NCBI RefSeq assembly: GCF_902833645.1
Contig: NZ_CADFGE010000010.1
Location: forward strand, 186,001-250,000
Reading direction: 5' to 3'
Source of the DNA: Paraburkholderia fungorum
GTDB lineage: Bacteria > Pseudomonadota > Gammaproteobacteria > Burkholderiales > Burkholderiaceae
Length of the DNA: 64,000 nucleotides
Position numbers and translations under genes: made by a program
Notes under the pieces: generated by a model
Databases searched by the model: none
The model's input: only the letters and a program-made list of their open reading frames with translations
Told to the model about the DNA's origin: nothing
Shown here: piece by piece, positions 1 to 7,971 of the stretch
How positions within the stretch are numbered: the first letter of the stretch is position 1
How the letters are laid out: every line of letters begins with the position of its first letter

Positions 1-759
1 GCGAAGTTCATCGAGAAGCCCGCGCCGCTACTGGTCACGCACCTGAGCCAGTTCCCGGCCACGACCGTGTCGTTCAACCTCGCGCCCGGCTCCTCGCTTG
101 GCGCGGCGGTCAAGGCGATTAGCCAGGCGGAGAAGGATATCGGCTTGCCGGCATCGTTCCAGACGCGCTTCCAGGGCGCGGCGCTGGCGTTCCAGGCGTC
201 GCTGTCGAACGAACTGTTCCTGATCCTCGCGGCAATCGTCACGATGTATATCGTGCTCGGCGTGCTGTACGAAAGCTTCATTCACCCGATCACGATTCTC
301 TCGACGCTGCCCTCGGCGGGCGTCGGCGCGCTGCTCGCGCTGCTGATTACCGGGCACGATCTGGACATCATCGGCATCATCGGTATCGTGCTGCTGATCG
401 GTATCGTGAAGAAGAACGCCATCATGATGATCGACTTCGCGCTCTACGCCGAGCGCGAGGAAGGCAAGTCGCCGCGCGACGCCATCTATCAGGCCTGTCT
501 GCTGCGCTTCCGGCCGATCCTGATGACCACGCTCGCCGCCCTGCTCGGCGCCCTGCCGCTGATGCTCGGCACCGGTGCGGGCTCGGAGCTGCGCCGCCCG
601 CTCGGTATCGCGATTGCCGGCGGTCTGATCGTCAGCCAGTTGCTCACGCTGTTTACCACGCCGGTGATCTATCTCGGCTTCGACGCACTCGCGCGCCGCG
701 TGCGCGAACGCTTCAATCGCGGCAATCCGGTGCCGCCCGCCACCGACGCGGGGAACTGA
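1..759 (+). CDS. mdtB: RND multidrug efflux permease, C-terminal part (MdtB-type)
   Basis: This gene runs in from before the window, so only its last 252 residues are visible. They form the C-terminal half of an inner-membrane RND proton antiporter: a short periplasmic stretch, then hydrophobic helices containing LSTLPSAGVGALLALL and VKKNAIMMIDFA, and a last helix ending TTPVIYLGF before a basic cytoplasmic tail. These motifs are standard for AcrB/MdtB-type pumps. The next gene starts 4 bp after this stop and its C-terminus is clearly paralogous, which is the usual mdtB-mdtC arrangement in which two different permeases form a mixed trimer. The adaptor (mdtA) would be expected upstream, outside the window. 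The subfamily name rests on the pairing; the substrate cannot be read from the sequence. Confidence 0.88.
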   Translation, partial: AKFIEKPAPLLVTHLSQFPATTVSFNLAPGSSLGAAVKAISQAEKDIGLPASFQTRFQGAALAFQASLSNELFLILAAIVTMYIVLGVLYESFIHPITILSTLPSAGVGALLALLITGHDLDIIGIIGIVLLIGIVKKNAIMMIDFALYAEREEGKSPRDAIYQACLLRFRPILMTTLAALLGALPLMLGTGAGSELRRPLGIAIAGGLIVSQLLTLFTTPVIYLGFDALARRVRERFNRGNPVPPATDAGN

Positions 760-762
760 GCG

Positions 763-3700
763 ATGAACCTGTCGCGTCCGTTTATCTCCCGGCCGGTCGC
801 CACCACGCTGTTGGCGATCGGCATTGCGATGGCCGGCATTTTTGCGTTCACCAGGCTGCCGGTGGCGCCGCTGCCGCAGGTCGACTTCCCGACCATTTCG
901 GTGCAGGCCAGCTTGCCGGGCGCGAGCCCGGACACCGTGGCGACCAGCGTCGCCAGTCCGCTTGAACGGCATCTAGGCTCGATCGCCGACGTCACCGAAA
1001 TGACTTCGCAGAGCTCGGTCGGCTCGACGCGCATTACGTTGCAGTTCGGGCTGAACCGCGATATCGACGGCGCCGCGCGCGACGTGCAAGCGGCCATCAA
1101 CGCCGCGCGCGCCGATCTGCCGGCGAGCCTGCGCAGCAATCCGACGTATCACAAGGTGAATCCGGCCGACGCGCCGATCCTGATTCTCGCGCTCACGTCG
1201 AAGACGTTGACCGCCGGCCAGTTGTACGATTCGGCGGCCACCGTGTTGCAGCAATCGCTGTCCCAGGTGGACGGTGTCGGCGAAGTGGACGTGAGCGGCT
1301 CGGCCAATCCGGCGGTGCGTGTCGAACTGGAACCGAATGCGCTGTCGCACTACGGGATCGGCCTCGAAGATGTGCGCGCGGCGCTCGCCGCCGCCAATGC
1401 GAACAGCCCGAAAGGCTCGATCGAGTTCGGCCCGAACCGCGTACAGATTTACACCAACGACCAGGCGAGCAAGGCCTCGCAATATAAGGATCTGGTCATC
1501 GCGTACCGTAACGGCGCAGCGGTGAAACTGTCCGATGTGGCCGAGGTGGTCGATTCGGTCGAAGATCTGCGCAACCTGGGCCTCTTCAACGGCAAGCGTT
1601 CGGTGCTGGTGATTCTGTACCGCCAGCCGGGCGCGAACATAATCGACACGATCGACCGAGTGATGGGCATGCTGCCGCAGTTGCATGCATCCTTGCCCGC
1701 CGACGTCGACATTGCGCCCGCCGCCGACCGCTCCACGACGATCCGCGCGTCGCTGAAGGACACCGAACGCACGCTGATGATCGCGGTGGCGCTGGTGGTG
1801 ATGGTGGTGTTTCTGTTCCTGCGCAACTGGCGCGCCACGCTGATTCCGAGCGTGGCCGTGCCGATCTCGATCATCGGCACGTTCGGTGCGATGTATTTGC
1901 TGGGCTTCTCGATCGACAACCTCTCGCTGATGGCGTTGACGATCGCGACCGGCTTCGTGGTCGACGACGCGATCGTGGTGCTCGAAAACATCTCACGGCA
2001 TATAGAAAACGGCGTGCCGCGCATGAGGGCCGCTTTCCTCGGCGCGCGCGAAGTCGGCTTCACGGTGCTGTCGATCAGTATCTCGCTGGTGGCCGTGTTC
2101 CTGCCGATTCTGCTGATGGGCGGGATTGTCGGGCGGTTGTTCCGCGAGTTCGCGCTGACGCTGTCGCTGGCGATCGGCGTGTCGCTGATCGTCTCGCTCA
2201 CCTTGACGCCGATGATGTGTTCGCGCTTGCTGCGCGAGCCGCACGAGAAGAAAGAAGAAGGCCGCTTCGGGCGCTGGCTCGAACGCGGTTTCAGCGCGAT
2301 GCAGCGTGGTTACGAGCGCACGCTTGGCTGGGCGCTGCTGCATCCGCGCCTGATCGTGACGATTCTGCTTGCGACTATCGGCCTGAACATCTGGCTGTAC
2401 ATCATTGTGCCGAAGGGCTTCTTTCCGCAGCAGGACACGGGGCGCCTGATCGGCGGCATCCAGGCTGACCAGAGCACGTCGTTCCAGGCGATGAAGGGCA
2501 AATTCTCGGAGATGATGGAGATTGTCGGCAAGAATCCCGCGGTGGACAGCGTGGCAGGTTTCACCGGCGGCCGGCAGACCAACTCCGGCTTCATGTTCGT
2601 GTCGCTCAAGCCGAAGAGCGAGCGCAAGCTGTCCGCCGACCAGGTGATTCAGCAACTGCGCGCGCCGCTCGGCGACGTCGCCGGTGCGCGGACCTTTCTG
2701 CAGGCCGTGCAGGACATTCGCGTGGGCGGCCGGCAGTCGAACGCGCAGTATCAGTTCACGCTGCTGGCCGATTCCACCCCTGATCTGTACAAGTGGGGGC
2801 CGAAGCTCACCGAGGCGTTGCAGGCGCGCCCCGAACTTGCGGACGTGAATTCCGATCAGCAGCAAGGCGGGCTCGAAGCGATGGTGACGATCGACCGCGC
2901 CACCGCAGCCCGCCTCGGCATCAAGCCGGCGCAGATCGACAACACCTTGTATGACGCGTTCGGCCAGCGCCAGGTGTCGACGATCTACAACCCGTTGAAT
3001 CAGTATCACGTGGTGATGGAAGTGGCGCCGAAGTACTGGCAGAGCCCGGACATGCTGAAGCAGATTTACATCAGCACCTCGGGCGGCAGCGCGAGCGGCG
3101 CGCAGACCACCAATGCGCCGGCCGGCACGGTGACTGCGCAGCCAACCTCGAGCGCCACGAGCGCGACCACTGGCGGCACCGCGGGCACGACGGCATCGAG
3201 CGCGGCGAGCATTGCTGCCGACTCCGCGCGCAACCAGGCGATCAATTCGATTGCGGCGAGCGGGAAATCTAGCGCTTCGTCGGGCGCGGCGGTCTCGACG
3301 GCAAAGGAAACGATGGTGCCGTTGTCGGCGATTGCGAGCTTTGGGCCGGGCAATACGCCGTTGTCGGTGAATCACCAGAGCCAGTTCGTGGCCTCGACGA
3401 TTTCGTTCAATCTGCCGCCGGGGGTGTCCTTATCGACAGCGACGCAGGCGATTTACGACACCATGGCGCAGATCGGCATGCCGGGGACGATTCACGGCAG
3501 TTTCCAGGGCACGGCTCAGGCGTTCCAGCAGTCGATGTCCGACCAGCCGATTCTGATTCTGGCCGCGTTGGCGGCGGTGTATATCGTGTTGGGGATGTTG
3601 TACGAGAGTTATATCCATCCGTTGACGATCTTGTCGACGCTGCCTTCTGCGGGTGTGGGGGCGTTGCTGGCTTTGTTGCTGTTCAGGACGGAGTTCAGCA

Positions 3701-4074
3701 TCATCGCGTTGATCGGGGTGATCTTGCTGATCGGCATCGTGAAGAAAAACGCCATCATGATGGTGGACTTTGCGATTGAGGCCTCCCGGCAGGGGTTGTC
3801 GTCGCGGGATGCGATTTATCAGGCGTGTCTGCTGCGGTTCCGGCCGATCATGATGACGACCTGTGCCGCGTTGCTTGGGGCGTTGCCGTTGGCCTTCGGG
3901 CACGGGGAAGGGGCTGAACTGCGAGCGCCGTTGGGGATTGCGATTGTGGGTGGGTTGATTGTTAGTCAGATGCTGACGCTCTATACCACGCCGGTGGTGT
4001 ATCTCTATATGGATCGGATTCGAGTGCGGTGGGAGAAGAGGAAGGGGCGCCGCGCTGGGATGGCGGCGGGTTAA
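763..4074 (+). CDS. mdtC: RND multidrug efflux permease (MdtC-type)
   Basis: This is a complete 1103-residue RND efflux permease of the inner membrane. The N-terminus (NLSRPFISRPVATTLLAIG) and the following DFPTISVQ...GASPDTVA porter segment are typical of the family. The proton-relay Asp pair of helix 4 is present in FVVDDAIVVLEN near residue 401, and VKKNAIMMVDFA lies in the second half. The start follows a GGGGA ribosome-binding site inside the end of the preceding permease gene, so the two are co-translated. It is about 80 residues longer than MdtC of E. coli. The excess is a Ser/Thr/Ala/Gly-rich insertion at about residues 770-847 in the periplasmic part, just before the conserved TMVPLSAIASF strand. 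Codon use becomes poorer in C-ending codons over the last 500 bp. Confidence 0.92.
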   Translation: MNLSRPFISRPVATTLLAIGIAMAGIFAFTRLPVAPLPQVDFPTISVQASLPGASPDTVATSVASPLERHLGSIADVTEMTSQSSVGSTRITLQFGLNRDIDGAARDVQAAINAARADLPASLRSNPTYHKVNPADAPILILALTSKTLTAGQLYDSAATVLQQSLSQVDGVGEVDVSGSANPAVRVELEPNALSHYGIGLEDVRAALAAANANSPKGSIEFGPNRVQIYTNDQASKASQYKDLVIAYRNGAAVKLSDVAEVVDSVEDLRNLGLFNGKRSVLVILYRQPGANIIDTIDRVMGMLPQLHASLPADVDIAPAADRSTTIRASLKDTERTLMIAVALVVMVVFLFLRNWRATLIPSVAVPISIIGTFGAMYLLGFSIDNLSLMALTIATGFVVDDAIVVLENISRHIENGVPRMRAAFLGAREVGFTVLSISISLVAVFLPILLMGGIVGRLFREFALTLSLAIGVSLIVSLTLTPMMCSRLLREPHEKKEEGRFGRWLERGFSAMQRGYERTLGWALLHPRLIVTILLATIGLNIWLYIIVPKGFFPQQDTGRLIGGIQADQSTSFQAMKGKFSEMMEIVGKNPAVDSVAGFTGGRQTNSGFMFVSLKPKSERKLSADQVIQQLRAPLGDVAGARTFLQAVQDIRVGGRQSNAQYQFTLLADSTPDLYKWGPKLTEALQARPELADVNSDQQQGGLEAMVTIDRATAARLGIKPAQIDNTLYDAFGQRQVSTIYNPLNQYHVVMEVAPKYWQSPDMLKQIYISTSGGSASGAQTTNAPAGTVTAQPTSSATSATTGGTAGTTASSAASIAADSARNQAINSIAASGKSSASSGAAVSTAKETMVPLSAIASFGPGNTPLSVNHQSQFVASTISFNLPPGVSLSTATQAIYDTMAQIGMPGTIHGSFQGTAQAFQQSMSDQPILILAALAAVYIVLGMLYESYIHPLTILSTLPSAGVGALLALLLFRTEFSIIALIGVILLIGIVKKNAIMMVDFAIEASRQGLSSRDAIYQACLLRFRPIMMTTCAALLGALPLAFGHGEGAELRAPLGIAIVGGLIVSQMLTLYTTPVVYLYMDRIRVRWEKRKGRRAGMAAG

Positions 4075-4098
4075 TGGTTTTGGTTTTGGGTTTTGGGT

Positions 4099-5015
4099 TT
4101 TGCCTGCCCGGCTGGGAGGGGCCTTCGCGGCGCTTTTTTTGTTGATCTGGGCTTTGGCGTTGTCTTGCTGTGTTCTTGTGGTCTGGCCTGGTGTTGGTCT
4201 TTTGGCCTTTCCTTGTTTTCTTATCGGTCTATTAGCGTTCCCCCTGTGCGGGGGGGCACCTACTTTTCTTTGCATGCCGCAAAGAAAAGTAGGCAAAAGA
4301 AAGCGGCTCACACCGCCAGCTCATAAGCGGGTCCCCCGCACAGCCACGGTAGTGGTGCATCTGGAATCCGTGCCCCCGCACACTCCGCGTTAGCGACAAG
4401 GCGCTCATCAGCTCCCACTCCGCACTGCGTGCGTCGCGGACGGGTCTGCCAGGGAAACCAGTGGGGTTAATTCGCGCAGCGGGAGCCATCGGCTTCGCCT
4501 CGGCGAGATGCCCCCGCTCTGATTGGCCAACCCCACTTCAATGAAATGGTGTGCGTCGCTTTTGCTCTTGCTTTGCGATCGCTGCCGCGGTGGCGCTTGC
4601 AGCCGTGAGGCAGCGACGAGTCAGGAACTGAGTAAATCGGGGGAGCAAAAACCTGGGGGCGGTTCTATGAACCGGGTATCGGCGCGCGCAGCGCCGCCGG
4701 AGGTATGACGCCCTTGTCACCAGCGCCGAATGTGCGAGGCCACAGATTCCAGATGCACCACTACCGCTACTGTGCGGCGGACCCGCTTAAGAACTAGCGG
4801 TTTGAGCCGCTTTCTTTTGCCTACTTTTCTTTGCGGCAGGCAAAGAAAAGTAGGTGCCGCCCCGCACAGGGGCAACGCTAATAGACCACTAACAAAGCAA
4901 GGAAAGGCCAACAGACCAACAACAGAACGGACCACTAACAAAGCAAGCAAAGGCCAAAGAGCCAGCCCAACAAAAAAAGCGCCGAGAAGGCCCCCAGCCG
5001 GGCAGGCAAAAAACC
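4099..5015. repeat. Composite inverted-repeat element A
   Basis: This is a non-coding element of about 917 bp between the stop of the RND permease (4074) and the convergent stop of the small membrane protein (5028). Two long arms face each other. Each arm carries a tgcctgcccggc-type outer end, a pair of diverged sub-repeats around ggcctttccttg, a GC-rich block and a hairpin with arms CCTACTTTTCTTTGC and its complement (15-bp stems at 4259-4273/4279-4293 and 4820-4834/4840-4854). After the hairpin come the shared block GTGGTGCATCTGGAATC and one of two different inner ends. The same element occurs at 27811-28628 and 39451-40280. Relative to those two, A is inverted, and its middle (about 4490-4670) is unrelated. 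Short open frames inside are by-products of the repeat. No transposase is present. Confidence 0.85.
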
Positions 5016-5027
5016 CAACCCTTAATT

Positions 5028-5534
5028 TCAAAGCCCCTGCCCAACAGCAAGCAAAAAAATCCGCCGCCACTGTTTAGCCTGTCGCTCGCCCAGCATGGGC
5101 AAAACCCAAACCCGATGCCTGGCATCTTTAACTGTCAAAGCGACCTGCCACTGAGCACCATGCCGCTGCACCTCGGCCCCCAGCAGATCGGCAAAAATAT
5201 AGGCCCCCTGTTCGCCGCCAAGGCGAATCTCGCATAGCCGCTTCCCAGCAGCAAGCCGGACCGTCCCCCAGGTCCCTTTAATCTCATGAGTCCAATCGCC
5301 GTCGCGAATATTCGGCGCGACTTCCTTCCGACGCCGCCACCAGTAAACAACCGCAGCAATCAGAAGCAAAGCAACCAAAGCAGCAACCGCAACAGCCACG
5401 GCCAAACCCCAAGCCGCCTGCAAGGCATAAAACGCACGCACAGCCCCATACACCAGCGCGATCAGCGCAATGAACGCTACAAGAATCGGCATCGCAAACT
5501 CGCCAGGCAAAAAAATCAGCCTAGCACAGCCCAC
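5028..5534 (-). CDS. Small membrane protein with a C-terminal soluble domain, unknown function
   Basis: I do not recognise a family. As read from the GTG at 5534 (168 residues) it has two hydrophobic segments (about residues 15-37 and 42-64), a basic stop-transfer WWRRRKE, and a soluble C-terminal half of about 100 residues containing DWTHEIKGTWGTVRLAAG. The GTG has a good GAGGAG site 5 bp upstream. An in-frame ATG at 5492 (start MPILVAFIALIALV) would remove 14 residues and is an equally reasonable start. The C-terminal domain would lie on the cytoplasmic side if the positive-inside rule holds. Its stop lies about 13 bp from the end of repeat element A. Confidence 0.7.
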   Translation of the reverse strand: MGCARLIFLPGEFAMPILVAFIALIALVYGAVRAFYALQAAWGLAVAVAVAALVALLLIAAVVYWWRRRKEVAPNIRDGDWTHEIKGTWGTVRLAAGKRLCEIRLGGEQGAYIFADLLGAEVQRHGAQWQVALTVKDARHRVWVLPMLGERQAKQWRRIFLLAVGQGL

Positions 5535-5629
5535 CTCAACTCCTCAGGCAAGAAACCATTGCGAAAAACGCACCGCCAAGCCAGGCCAAGTCAAGCCCAA
5601 ACATCGCCCGACCCGGCCCAGCCCGGTCA

Positions 5630-6193
5630 TCAAGGCTGTTTATGCGCCGCCGCCCAGTCCTTCACCGCCTTCAGCGTATTCTCGACATGCTTCTCCGGCG
5701 ACAAGCTCGTGTACTCGTAAATGATCTTGCCATCCGGTGCGATCACGTATGACACGCGATTAGCCATCGAGCTAAACATCGGCATGCCGGCGTCATAGGC
5801 GCCAATCACCTTCGCATCGGCGTCGGCCGCCACCGGGAATTTGCTGCGGCATTCGCTCACCGAAAACTTCGTCAACGTATCAATGTTGTCGTGCGACACA
5901 CCGATCACGGTCGCGCCATACTTCTTGTACTCGTCGACAGCCTCGGCAAACTCGTGCGCTTCGATCGTGCAACCTTTCGTGAAAGCCGCCGGGTAGAAAT
6001 ACAGCACCACCGGCCCTTTCTTCAGTTCGTCAGCCAGCGAATAACTGTAAGTGTTGCCGCCGAGCGATGCCTGCGCGGTAAATTGCGGCGCGGTATCGCC
6101 CGGCTTGAGCGTGGCCGAAGCCGTCAGCGAATGCACTGCGAATCCCACGGACAGGACGGCGGCAAACACCGTCGGTATGAGCTTCCTCTTCAT
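5630..6193 (-). CDS. Exported peroxiredoxin (AhpC/TSA family, BCP-like)
   Basis: This is a thiol peroxidase of 187 residues that should reduce peroxides outside the cytoplasm. The first 27 residues form a Sec signal peptide (basic MKRK, hydrophobic core, ASA cleavage region). The peroxidatic cysteine is Cys75 in FYPAAFTKGCTIEAHEF and a likely resolving cysteine is Cys115 in SECRSKFP. The rest follows the thioredoxin fold of the BCP/PrxQ type, ending in APDGKIIYEYTSL. A GAGGGA site 7 bp before the ATG supports the start. It stands alone. BCP/PrxQ enzymes are usually cytoplasmic, so the signal peptide is the notable point. A periplasmic thiol reductant partner is not encoded nearby. Confidence 0.88.
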   Translation of the reverse strand: MKRKLIPTVFAAVLSVGFAVHSLTASATLKPGDTAPQFTAQASLGGNTYSYSLADELKKGPVVLYFYPAAFTKGCTIEAHEFAEAVDEYKKYGATVIGVSHDNIDTLTKFSVSECRSKFPVAADADAKVIGAYDAGMPMFSSMANRVSYVIAPDGKIIYEYTSLSPEKHVENTLKAVKDWAAAHKQP

Positions 6194-6339
6194 CTGCGAT
6201 CCCTCGAAATGTTAGTGCACATGGGCGCGTGGCCGACATCATCTGCCGGAGGCCGAGGCGTTTGGCCAGACCCAGCAATCTTCACACGCTATTGGACCAC
6301 GTACACACTAGGTACGTCAGAATCCCCGAAAAGGATGCA

Positions 6340-7674
6340 TCAGGCCGCTTCGTCAATATGCGCGCCGAACCACGCCGCAGCGGACAGGTTCAGCTCGGCC
6401 AGCACCTCGGGCGTGAGCGCCGCGAAACCTGGCGGCGCATCCGGTCCGGCCGCGATCGAGGCGGCATCGCCCCCCTCGCCGGCCGTCTCGGCAATCCGCA
6501 ACAAGGTGCCCAGCGCGCCGCCGCGCGTGACGATCGCTTCGCGAATCTGCGGCGCGAGGCCGAGTTTCTCGAGAACCGCCGCGGGCGTGCTACCGACCAC
6601 CACGTGAACCAGCGAAAAAATGCCGGTCATGAAAGCGGCATCGGCAAACTCGTCATCGCCCGGGCGCAGCCAGCCGGCGGCCAACTCCATCAGGCGCGAA
6701 CGCGTACCGGCCAGTTGCACCAGCGGGTCGGCGCGCCACGGCAGCTCGCCGCTGTCCGCGTACAGCAGCAGTTGCGCCCAGCGGGCAATCTGCCGCGTGC
6801 CGGTCGCAAGGATGGCTTCGCGCAGCGAGGCAATATTGCGCCCCAGCCCGAACGCGCTCGAATTGACGAGGCGCAGCAACTGCACTACCACGCTCGGGTT
6901 CAGCTTGAGCTCGGCTTCGAGTTCGAGAATCCCGGCATCGCGCGACAGCAGCGCCAGCAAACGCAGCAGGCCTGGCCGCGGCGAGCGGTTGCGCGGCGCG
7001 CTCAGCACCTGCGGCCGGGCGAAAAAGTACCCCTGGAACAGATCGAAGCCAAGCTCTCGAGCCAGCGCAAAGTCTTCGCGCGTCTCGACCTTTTCCGCGA
7101 TCAGTGTCTTGCCATGGCTGCGTATCGTCGAGGCCAGCCGGGCCAGCACGGACCGCTCGGCCTGTAGAAAATCGATCTTGACGATGTCGGCGTACGGCAG
7201 CGCGGCCAGCAGCTCGTCGGACAGCTCGCAGACATCGTCGAGCGCCACCTGGAAGCCCGCGCGGCGCAATTCGGTCAGCCGGCGCCCGAGCTGCGCATCG
7301 AACTGGACGGTTTCCAGGATCTCGAGCACAAAGCGCTCGGGCGGCATCAAATGGACAATGTCGTTAAAGAGCAGCGCGCGGTCGATGTTGACGAAGCCGC
7401 GGTGCTGGCCCAGCACGGCCGCCACGCCAATCCCGCCGATCGCGCGCGCTACCACCTGCGCGGTTGCCTGAGCGTCGTCGCTGACCTCGGCATAGTTATG
7501 CGCGCTGGCTCGAAACAGCAATTCATAAGCGTTGAGCGCGCCATCGCGATCGAGAATCGGCTGGCGGCCCAGATAAACAAACTGTGCGGCGGACGCCGGG
7601 TCGGCGTCTTCGGCACCCTGCTCAAGCACCTCGACGTGCCGGGGCATGGCCCCGGCAAAGTGACGTTCAGACAT
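6340..7674 (-). CDS. EAL-HDOD signalling protein (YuxH-like), first copy
   Basis: This 444-residue cytoplasmic protein has an N-terminal EAL-like domain (about residues 30-230) and a C-terminal HDOD domain (about 235-400). The EAL part has YELLFR in place of EALLR, FVNIDRALLF, LEILET, ALDDVCELS, DIVKIDF, IAEKVET and FQGYFFARP. Several c-di-GMP phosphodiesterase metal ligands are therefore kept, but the DDFGTG loop is replaced by DDVCEL, so activity is doubtful. The HDOD domain contains LLRLVNSSAFGLGRNIASLREAI. Proteins of this layout act as signalling or protein-interaction adaptors. It is divergent from the PAS-GGDEF-EAL gene at 7972, and a second protein of the same layout lies at 11465-12841. 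An internal start at Met10 is possible. Confidence 0.85.
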   Translation of the reverse strand: MSERHFAGAMPRHVEVLEQGAEDADPASAAQFVYLGRQPILDRDGALNAYELLFRASAHNYAEVSDDAQATAQVVARAIGGIGVAAVLGQHRGFVNIDRALLFNDIVHLMPPERFVLEILETVQFDAQLGRRLTELRRAGFQVALDDVCELSDELLAALPYADIVKIDFLQAERSVLARLASTIRSHGKTLIAEKVETREDFALARELGFDLFQGYFFARPQVLSAPRNRSPRPGLLRLLALLSRDAGILELEAELKLNPSVVVQLLRLVNSSAFGLGRNIASLREAILATGTRQIARWAQLLLYADSGELPWRADPLVQLAGTRSRLMELAAGWLRPGDDEFADAAFMTGIFSLVHVVVGSTPAAVLEKLGLAPQIREAIVTRGGALGTLLRIAETAGEGGDAASIAAGPDAPPGFAALTPEVLAELNLSAAAWFGAHIDEAA

Positions 7675-7971
7675 GGCTCATCGGTGCAAGTATTCGGAAA
7701 GCTACGCAGCGACGTCTCAGCCGGCACTGCACAACGGGTTTGCCGTATTAACGGACGCCAAGCCGTTGCACTTTAACCGAATCGCTGCCGCCACGACGGC
7801 GCCCGCGCCGCCGCTTCCTTACCGTTTGTTTTTTGTAGCGAGCGCTAAAGATTTCCCGCCGCGGGTCGTTATCTTGTTCTGATGGGGCGGCCTGATACCT
7901 CTTGACCGCCCGGACACGGTGGGCGGCGAGCCGCACCGCCTGCAGACGAACACAGGTTGCCAGCGACAAAC

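Noticed and set aside
28..972. Long antisense frames opposite the RND genes, hut genes and glg genes
   Set aside because: They have the Arg/His/Gln-rich composition typical of frames opposite GC-rich genes and lie entirely over well-recognised proteins.
4093..5077. Several open frames of 60-117 codons inside element A with similar sequence in elements B and C (for example those containing SRFLLPTFLCGRQRKVG)
   Set aside because: They are translations of the conserved hairpin and arm, appear in several frames and both strands, lack ribosome-binding sites and differ in frame and end between copies. They are repeat by-products, not genes.
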